From contig SFOK01000025.1 in the NCBI GenBank assembly GCA_004552395.1, positions 1 to 18,798 of the forward strand: a stretch of 18,798 nt of DNA, read 5' to 3'. The DNA is from Bacteroidales bacterium (GTDB taxonomy: Bacteria; Bacteroidota; Bacteroidia; Bacteroidales; Muribaculaceae). Shown here one piece after another: positions 14,226 through 18,798 of the stretch. A model generated the notes under the pieces. The model made no database searches. It was not told where the DNA came from and saw only the letters and a program-made list of their open reading frames with translations. The stretch's first letter is position 1. Every line of letters begins with the position of its first letter. A program made the translations under genes and the position numbers.

Positions 14226-14831
14226 TTATTTCTTGCCGTAGAGAGCCGGGTTGGTGGCCGGGTCGTTGTAGAGTTTCATCTGGCGGTAAACCTTCATGTA
14301 CTTTCGGCCGGCCTCAATGTCGGCGAGCAGCCGGTCTATGGCAAGCGAGAGGTCCTGCCGCTGCTCGAGAAGGACAGCGAGCTTGGCCTCGGCTTTGGCG
14401 CGATGCTCCTCCGAAACGTCGGCACGCTCCGCCTGCTCGCGCATGTGCCAGATCTTGAGGGCGAGTATGGATAGGCGGTCTATGGCCCACGCCGGGCTCT
14501 CGGTGTTGATCGTGGCGTCGGGGAGCGGCTTCACATCGGCGTAGCGGCTCAGGAAATGAGTGTCGATATCCTCAACCATGTCGGTGCGCACCTGATTCGA
14601 GCGGTCGATGCGGCGCTTGAGACCTATGGCCTCCTCCAGGCTCACATCCGGGTCGCGGACCACATCCTCCATGTGCCACTGCGCGGCGTCGACACGGCAT
14701 TTGTCGTAGAGCACGGCGTCGAGCGAACCGGCCTGATAAGGATTATCGTAAGCGGCATCGATACAGTCAGTGACATGGTAATCGCGTACCGCGCGGTCAA
14801 ATATTTCGTTGGCTTTCTTGCTGAAACTCAT
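14226..14831 (-). CDS. DUF4254 domain protein
   Basis: A 201-residue helical, charged protein without signal peptide or membrane segments. The pattern (FSKKANEIFDRAVRDYHVTD, RIDRSNQVRTDMVEDID, INTESPAWAIDRLSILALKI, MKLYNDPATNPALYG) corresponds to DUF4254, a Bacteroidetes family that is usually encoded next to GT9 glycosyltransferases. The function is unknown; the context suggests a helper of LPS or glycan assembly. It lies between mscL (40 bp upstream) and the GT9 gene (12 bp downstream). The start at 14831 is the only ATG that keeps the whole conserved N-terminus. Confidence 0.85.
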   Translation of the reverse strand: MSFSKKANEIFDRAVRDYHVTDCIDAAYDNPYQAGSLDAVLYDKCRVDAAQWHMEDVVRDPDVSLEEAIGLKRRIDRSNQVRTDMVEDIDTHFLSRYADVKPLPDATINTESPAWAIDRLSILALKIWHMREQAERADVSEEHRAKAEAKLAVLLEQRQDLSLAIDRLLADIEAGRKYMKVYRQMKLYNDPATNPALYGKK

Positions 14832-14871
14832 AAGGCGAATTGTGAGATTGTCTTCAATGGCTCCCGACGGA

Positions 14872-15300
14872 TTACTTTTTCTCCTTGAGTATGTCGCGGA
14901 TCTCGGTGAGAAGCGTCTCTTCCTTGCTCGGCTCGGCGGGAGCCTCGGCCTCGGCCTCCTTCTCTTTGTGCATGAACTTCATGACCACACGCAGAGCCAC
15001 AAAGATACTCAGGGCTATGATGAAGAAGTCCACAATATCCATGATGAAAGTGCCGTAGTTGATCGCCACTTCCTCCTGCGCAGCCACACCCGGAGCCTCT
15101 TTTACGGCATCCTTGATCACATACTTCATGTTCTCGAAGCCGCTGTTGCCCGTCATTATAGTGATGCACGGCATGATGATATCGTTCACCAGCGAAGTGA
15201 CTATCTTGCCGAAAGCGCCGCCGACGATTACGCCGACTGCCATATCTATAACATTGCCCTTGAGGGCAAACTGCTTAAAATCCTGTATGAATTTTCCCAT
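14872..15300 (-). CDS. mscL: Large-conductance mechanosensitive channel
   Basis: A 142-residue MscL. It opens on membrane stretch to release solutes under hypo-osmotic shock. The N-terminal amphipathic helix and first pore helix (FALKGNVIDMAVGVIVGGAFG with KIVTSLVNDIIMP) are canonical. The second membrane helix is DIVDFFIIALSIFVALRVV, followed by a charged cytoplasmic bundle rich in Glu and Ala, ending KEETLLTEIRDILKEKK. The periplasmic loop holds NSGFENMKYVIKDAVKEAP. The frame is open 11 codons further to a TTG, but MGKFIQDFKQFALKGN is the family N-terminus, so ATG at 15300 is used. A small palindrome TTAACTGTTAA lies in the leader at 15311-15321. It is the first gene of the envelope cluster. 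Confidence 0.95.
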   Translation of the reverse strand: MGKFIQDFKQFALKGNVIDMAVGVIVGGAFGKIVTSLVNDIIMPCITIMTGNSGFENMKYVIKDAVKEAPGVAAQEEVAINYGTFIMDIVDFFIIALSIFVALRVVMKFMHKEKEAEAEAPAEPSKEETLLTEIRDILKEKK

Positions 15301-15479
15301 AAAAAATAACTTAACTGTTAAATAGTGTAACAATTGTGAACAAGAAAGGGTTCCGTAAGCGTTGAAAAAATAATGGATAGACGGCGGCTTCGGGCTCCTT
15401 TCCAGAGAGGGGAAATCAAAATCGCCACTAAATTACAGAAAAATTTCTTGAATCGCTTCATTATCTCGCAAAAAATTTC

Positions 15480-15487
15480 TAATTTTG
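15480..15487 (+). promoter_or_regulatory. -7 element of the GAPDH gene
   Basis: TAATTTTG fits TAnnTTTG and is identical to the element before the polyprenyl synthase gene, including a preceding A-rich tract and TTT. Transcription would start near 15493, leaving a leader of about 108 nt that contains a small hairpin (GGTGC 15502-15506 with GCGCC 15513-15517). The -33 element is not clear. The rest of 15301-15479 shows no gene. Confidence 0.55.
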
Positions 15488-15601
15488 CAGTCTGAAAAAG
15501 AGGTGCGGTCAGGCGCCGGATTCGGTCTGCCAAGGGGATACCGCCCGCAGGACTAAGATTTTACGCAATTTATATATAAACCCAACAATAAAATTACAGC
15601 A

Positions 15602-16609
15602 ATGACAAAAGTAGGTATCAATGGCTTTGGTCGCATCGGTCGCTTCGTATTCCGTGCCTCCACAAAGCGTGACGACATCGAGGTTGTAGCAATCAACGAC
15701 CTTCTCCCCGTAGATTACATGGCTTATATGCTCAAGTACGATACAATGCACGGTCGCTTCGACGGCACAGTTGAGTGCGACGTGGAGAAGAGCCTCCTCA
15801 TCGTGAATGGCAAGCCCATCCGCGTCACAGCTTGCAAGAACCCCGCCGAGATCGCTTGGGGTGAAGTTGGCGCTGAGTATGTGGTTGAGTCCACAGGTCT
15901 CTTCCTCACAGAGGAGAAAGCCAAGGCTCACATCGAAGCCGGTGCCAAGTATGTGGTTATGTCCGCTCCTTCCAAAGACGCTACTCCCATGTTCGTAGTA
16001 GGTGTCAACGAGAAGACATACGCCGGCCAGACATTCGTCTCCAACGCTTCCTGCACCACCAACTGCCTCGCCCCCATCGCTAAAGTGCTCAACGACAAGT
16101 TCGGCATCGTAGAGGGCCTTATGACAACCGTTCACTCCACCACAGCCACTCAGAAGACTGTTGACGGTCCCTCTATGAAGGACTGGCGCGGCGGTCGTGC
16201 TGCTTCCGGCAACATCATCCCCTCCACAACAGGTGCCGCTAAGGCTGTAGGTAAAGTTATACCCGAGCTCAACGGCAAACTCACAGGTATCTCGATGCGT
16301 GTCCCCACTCTCGACGTATCTGTTGTTGACCTCACTTGCAACCTCGCTAAACCCGCTACTAAGGAGGATATCTGCAAGGCTATGAAAGAGGCTTCCGAAG
16401 GCGAGCTCAAAGGTGTGCTCGGCTACACTGAGGACGCTGTCGTTTCTTCCGACTTCCTCGGCTGCCCCCTCACTTCTATCTTCGACGCCAACGCCGGTGT
16501 TTACTTGACAGACAAGTTCGTCAAGGTGATCAGCTGGTACGACAATGAGATCGGCTACTCAAACAAGGTGCTCGACCTCATCGCTTGCATGAAGAAATAC
16601 AACGGCTGA
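15602..16609 (+). CDS. gap: Type I glyceraldehyde-3-phosphate dehydrogenase
   Basis: A 335-residue GAPDH, full length. It oxidises glyceraldehyde-3-phosphate to 1,3-bisphosphoglycerate in glycolysis. The N-terminal nucleotide-binding motif is INGFGRIGR. The Asp of AINDLLPVDYMAYML marks NAD rather than NADP preference. The catalytic Cys151 lies in SNASCTTNCLAP, and the phosphate-binding segment WRGGRAASGNIIPSTTGAAK and the C-terminal SWYDNEIGYSNKV are conserved. The gene has its own promoter and terminator and is monocistronic. Its codons favour GCT, GTT, ACT and a narrow set, unlike the GCC/CGC-rich neighbours, as expected for a highly expressed gene. Confidence 0.97.
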   Translation: MTKVGINGFGRIGRFVFRASTKRDDIEVVAINDLLPVDYMAYMLKYDTMHGRFDGTVECDVEKSLLIVNGKPIRVTACKNPAEIAWGEVGAEYVVESTGLFLTEEKAKAHIEAGAKYVVMSAPSKDATPMFVVGVNEKTYAGQTFVSNASCTTNCLAPIAKVLNDKFGIVEGLMTTVHSTTATQKTVDGPSMKDWRGGRAASGNIIPSTTGAAKAVGKVIPELNGKLTGISMRVPTLDVSVVDLTCNLAKPATKEDICKAMKEASEGELKGVLGYTEDAVVSSDFLGCPLTSIFDANAGVYLTDKFVKVISWYDNEIGYSNKVLDLIACMKKYNG

Positions 16610-16638
16610 TCCACACGCCGCTTAATTACTCCTTATTA

Positions 16639-16680
16639 CAGGGGCCGCTACCTTCACGGTTGCGGCCCCTGCTGTTTGCT
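16639..16680 (+). terminator. Terminator after GAPDH
   Basis: CAGGGGCCGC (16639-16648) pairs perfectly with GCGGCCCCTG (16662-16671) across a 13-nt loop, followed by CTGTTTGCT. The stem is strong and the T-run short. It is placed 30 bp after the GAPDH stop. Confidence 0.75.
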
Positions 16681-16842
16681 GTCGGCAGAGACCCGGGTCA
16701 GCTCTGCGGGCGGCCGCAAAAAAATCCGGGCAACCGGATCTCTCTGATTGCTCGGATTATTCCGATCACCCGGTATCGGGAATTGCTCGGATTGCTGCGG
16801 CTGCGGTCCGTTGGCTCAGGCCGCAGCCGGATTATTCAGGCA
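16672..16842. other. Hairpin-rich spacer between GAPDH terminator and the MITE
   Basis: No gene. Short inverted repeats follow one another: GCAGAG/CTCTGC (16685-16707), ATCCGG/CCGGAT (16724-16739), CGGA/TCCG and CCCG/CGGG near 16752-16780, and CGGCTGCGG/CCGCAGCCG (16798-16806 with 16821-16829). The phrase ATTGCTCGGATT is repeated in direct orientation near 16747 and 16782. The purpose of most of these is unclear; one looks like a minus-strand terminator. Confidence 0.5.
16717..16739 (-). terminator. Intrinsic terminator, minus strand, for the surface-protein relic
   Basis: On the minus strand ATCCGG pairs with CCGGAT around TTGC and is followed by six more T residues. As the only minus-strand coding region upstream is the surface-protein relic at 17072-17459, this is probably its original terminator. 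It is now separated from the stop codon by the 226-bp MITE-like element. On the plus strand the same hairpin has a GCAA tetraloop but no T-run. Confidence 0.55.
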
Positions 16843-16845
16843 TTA

Positions 16846-17071
16846 GAGCCCGTTGCACAAAATTTGTTAACGTCAGGGTCGCATCAGCATGCCATATCCG
16901 GTGCTATGGCTCAATCACATAGCCCGCTATGCTCAATCGCTCACAGCACCGAATCTGACGCACTGATGCGAGTCCTTTTGCTTTTTTGCATTTCTTCTTT
17001 GCTTAACTACGTTTACAAATTCCCTCGAAAACTCGCCGCCCTGCCGTTAACAAATTTTGTGCAACGGGCTC
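16846..17071. mobile_element. 226-bp MITE-like element with 27-bp perfect terminal inverted repeats
   Basis: The ends 16846-16872 and 17045-17071 are exact reverse complements (27 bp, beginning GAGCCCGTTGCACAAA). After one mismatch, CAGGG/CCCTG adds 5 more pairs. TTA directly flanks both sides (16843-16845 and 17072-17074), as expected for a 3-bp target duplication. There is no transposase gene inside, so it would need one in trans. IS5-type groups that duplicate TNA fit the target size, but the family is not established. Inside, TCGCATCAG (16879-16887) pairs with CTGATGCGA (16963-16971), and CGGTGCT (16899-16905) with AGCACCG (16945-16951). A T-rich tract follows at 16972-16987. Confidence 0.8.
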
Positions 17072-17459
17072 TTATTTGCCGGCCATGAACTTGCGGCCGT
17101 TGCCGGATATAGACACCGCCGGGCAGATTCTTGAGCTCACTGTCCGTGAGTTTGCCCAGGCAGCGGCCGTCGACTGTGTAGACAAGGTCGTCAACCGGCG
17201 TGAGGCGCAATGTGACCACACCTGTGGGCGTGTCTTCGAGCTTAAGCTCCACCGTGTTGCCCTGAAGCGATTCGGGAAGCGCGAAGTACGTGCGGAACGG
17301 CTCCACATCGGTATTGCCGCAGAGCCGGTCTGAACCGGTCTCGTCGAGCGTATAGATCGCTGAGCTGCCTTCCACGGGGCTAAATGTAGCCGCCATCGTC
17401 ACACCGTCCACATTGACGTTTGCCGGTGTGAACGCTACTGTGACATCATTGCCGTTCAA
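17072..17459 (-). pseudogene. C-terminal relic of a secreted surface protein with sorting-domain-like end
   Basis: The minus-strand frame reads about 115 residues of a beta-rich domain (MAATFSPVEGSSAIYTLD, FRTYFALPESLQGN, LVYTVDGRCLGKL) that resembles the C-terminal end of Bacteroidales surface proteins. The expected last strand, LPGGVYISGNGRKFMAGK, resembles a type IX secretion C-terminal sorting motif. It is only obtained by a frame change near 17105-17110, after which a stop codon occurs at 17072-17074. There is no signal peptide or N-terminal domain: an in-frame stop lies near 17495, and 17460-17598 is not recognisable. A MITE abuts the stop codon. The family likeness is by eye and moderate. 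Confidence 0.55.
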
Positions 17460-17598
17460 AGCCCCGACCCCGTTTCGGCTCTTTTTCGCGATACTTTAAC
17501 AGTTGTAAACAAGCTCACCCTCATGGTCCCGAAATAACCCAAGCCGCCCACGCCGATTTGACGCAGCAGCCTGCCGAATATGCGCAGCGGCCCTCGGA

Positions 17599-17630
17599 TT
17601 TGGCTATATGGCGGGAAATGGCTAACTTAG
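17599..17630 (+). promoter_or_regulatory. Promoter of the GH18 gene
   Basis: TTTG at 17599-17602 and TAACTTAG at 17623-17630 are separated by 20 bp, the usual -33/-7 spacing of Bacteroidetes promoters. The -7 element has one mismatch to TAnnTTTG. The leader would be about 15 nt. Confidence 0.5.
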
Positions 17631-17651
17631 AGGCATAAAACTGCAAACGTC

Positions 17652-18665
17652 ATGAAACTGAAGAAGATACTTGCAGCGGCTGTGCCGGCCGCCTTAGCCG
17701 TGCTCTCGGGCTCGGCTCAGGAGAAAGTGGTGGTGGGCTATGTCACCGGTTGGTCCGATGCGATCCCCGACCCGCAGGAAGTGACTCACCTCAACTATGC
17801 GTTCGGCCATGTCAGCTCCTCGTTCGACTCTGTGGAGATCGACAGGCCGGAGAATCTGCGCCGGCTCACCGCCCTCAAGCAGAACGCCCCTGACCTCAAG
17901 GTGCTCCTCTCCATAGGCGGCTGGACGAGCGGCAACTTCAGTGAGATGGCTTCCGATGCCGTTTCGCGCAAGTCCTTCGCCCGTGCCTGCCGCAGCATTG
18001 CCGACGATTTCGGCCTCGACGGTATCGACATCGACTGGGAATACCCGGGCAACGGCTCGGCCGGCATATCGTGGTCGAAACGCGACCCGGAGAATTTCGT
18101 GCTCCTGATGCGCGACCTGCGCGAGGCCCTGGGCAGCGACCGTCTCCTGACTCTCGCCTCGGGCAGCGAGCTGCAGGGCCTTAACTTCCGCGACTTCCTC
18201 CCCTATGTCGATTTCGTCAACGTTATGACCTACGATATGAACCGTGTGCCGCTCCATCACTCGCCGCTCCACCGCTCGCAGGCGCTCCTCGGCGACAAAG
18301 GACGCAGCGTCGACGAGTCTGTGAAGATGCATCTCGACGCCGGCGTGCCGAAAGAGAAGCTCGTGGTTGGCCTGCCGCTCTACGGCCGCGGCCGCGATCC
18401 CTACACCGACTTCGTGGATTACCGCTTCCTCGAGCTTAAGCCGGGCTGCGAGGAGCGCTGGGACGACCAGGCCTGCGCGCCGTATATCATCGGCCCCGAC
18501 GGCACGCTCGTGCTCGGCTTCGACAACCCGCGCTCCATCGGCCTGAAATGCGACTATATCCTCGACAACGGCCTGCGCGGAGCCATGTACTGGGATTACT
18601 CGCTCGACGGCCCCGAAGGCCCGCTCCGCAAGATCATAGCCCGCAAATTCGACCTCATAAAATAG
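17652..18665 (+). CDS. Exported glycoside hydrolase family 18 (chitinase / endo-beta-N-acetylglucosaminidase type)
   Basis: A 337-residue GH18 enzyme. Residues 1-22 are a signal peptide with a cleavage site near GSAQ, so the enzyme is periplasmic or secreted; no lipobox is seen. The catalytic barrel starts VVVGYVTGWSD. It contains LLSIGGW on the third strand and the signature DGIDIDWE, with D123, D126, D128 and the catalytic acid E130. Further conserved strands are FVNVMTYDM, VVGLPLYGRG and GAMYWDYSLD. Family members hydrolyse beta-1,4 N-acetylglucosamine linkages by substrate-assisted catalysis, acting on chitin, its oligomers or N-glycan cores; the substrate cannot be told here. The compact single domain without carbohydrate-binding modules fits small oligosaccharides or host glycans. 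No SusC/SusD pair is nearby. Confidence 0.93.
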   Translation: MKLKKILAAAVPAALAVLSGSAQEKVVVGYVTGWSDAIPDPQEVTHLNYAFGHVSSSFDSVEIDRPENLRRLTALKQNAPDLKVLLSIGGWTSGNFSEMASDAVSRKSFARACRSIADDFGLDGIDIDWEYPGNGSAGISWSKRDPENFVLLMRDLREALGSDRLLTLASGSELQGLNFRDFLPYVDFVNVMTYDMNRVPLHHSPLHRSQALLGDKGRSVDESVKMHLDAGVPKEKLVVGLPLYGRGRDPYTDFVDYRFLELKPGCEERWDDQACAPYIIGPDGTLVLGFDNPRSIGLKCDYILDNGLRGAMYWDYSLDGPEGPLRKIIARKFDLIK

Positions 18666-18699
18666 ACCCCGTCAGTTCATTCCCCTCTAAATAAAACTC

Positions 18700-18798
18700 T
18701 TAAGTACATGACAAAAATTTGAACACATCGAATTTCGGCTTGTAGAGCGGTCTTAGAAGAACGTTTGCGATTTCTTCCAGACCATACTTGATTAGTGA
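18700..18798 (-). CDS. Possible 3' end of a gene running off the window
   Basis: The minus strand is open from the window edge to a stop at 18700-18702, giving 32 residues beginning SLIKYGLEEIANVLLRPLY. Composition is protein-like and the DNA is more AT-rich than the neighbouring genes. Thirty-two codons at an edge are weak evidence and no family was recognised. It would be convergent with the GH18 gene, with no clear terminator between. Confidence 0.2.
   Translation of the reverse strand, partial: SLIKYGLEEIANVLLRPLYKPKFDVFKFLSCT

Noticed and set aside
17013..17459. Intact 148-residue protein running from 17459 into the MITE
   Set aside because: Its last 30 residues are read out of frame and then through the element's inverted repeat; the family-like ending is in another frame and stops at 17072.

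Overview
The window looks like a moderately GC-rich Bacteroidales chromosome, most likely the Muribaculaceae or a close relative. This rests on Bacteroidetes-type promoters (-7 element TAnnTTTG, no consistent Shine-Dalgarno sequences) and on families typical of the order: DUF4919, DUF4254, a four-domain CoA-disulfide reductase/rhodanese/TusA/DsrE fusion, and a receiver-PEP/pyruvate-binding protein. The assignment is inference from gene content. I see no tRNA, rRNA, CRISPR array, phage or intact insertion sequence.

Layout. 1-2994 (+): a sulfur/redox unit, an 821-residue fusion flavoprotein followed 12 nt later by a small Cys-rich MarR-type regulator. 2970-4183: a decayed region holding a frameshifted, doubly truncated Bcr/CflA-type efflux gene (-), a 9-nt tandem array between imperfect direct repeats, and a possible minus-strand small RNA with promoter and terminator. 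4184-5799 (+): polyprenyl diphosphate synthase and RNase HII, overlapping by one base. 6046-8205 (-): a six-helix membrane protein, an exported DUF4919 protein and an FKBP/SlyD-type isomerase with a Cys/Gly tail. 8390-12024 (+): a 995-residue receiver-PPDK_N protein and a coiled-coil protein, closed by a bidirectional terminator at about 12041-12097. 12116-15300 (-): an envelope cluster of MscL, DUF4254, GT9 glycosyltransferase and SPFH protein. 15602-16609 (+): GAPDH. 16610-17630: a hairpin-rich spacer, a 226-bp MITE-like element and the C-terminal relic of a secreted surface protein. 17652-18665 (+): an exported GH18 glycosidase.

Most genes are housekeeping or envelope functions. The CoADR-type fusion and MarR gene form a plausible self-contained persulfide/redox module. 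Polyprenyl synthase supplies the quinone tail or lipid carrier, and GAPDH is the glycolytic enzyme. MscL, GT9, DUF4254 and SPFH all act at or near the envelope. The least explained material lies between genes: a MITE whose 3-bp target duplication coincides with a stop codon, a 12-bp perfect inverted repeat inside the marR-type gene, and the 3534-3957 repeat/small-RNA region. No clearly new multi-gene system is evident. All assignments come from reading the sequence; no database search or folding program was run.
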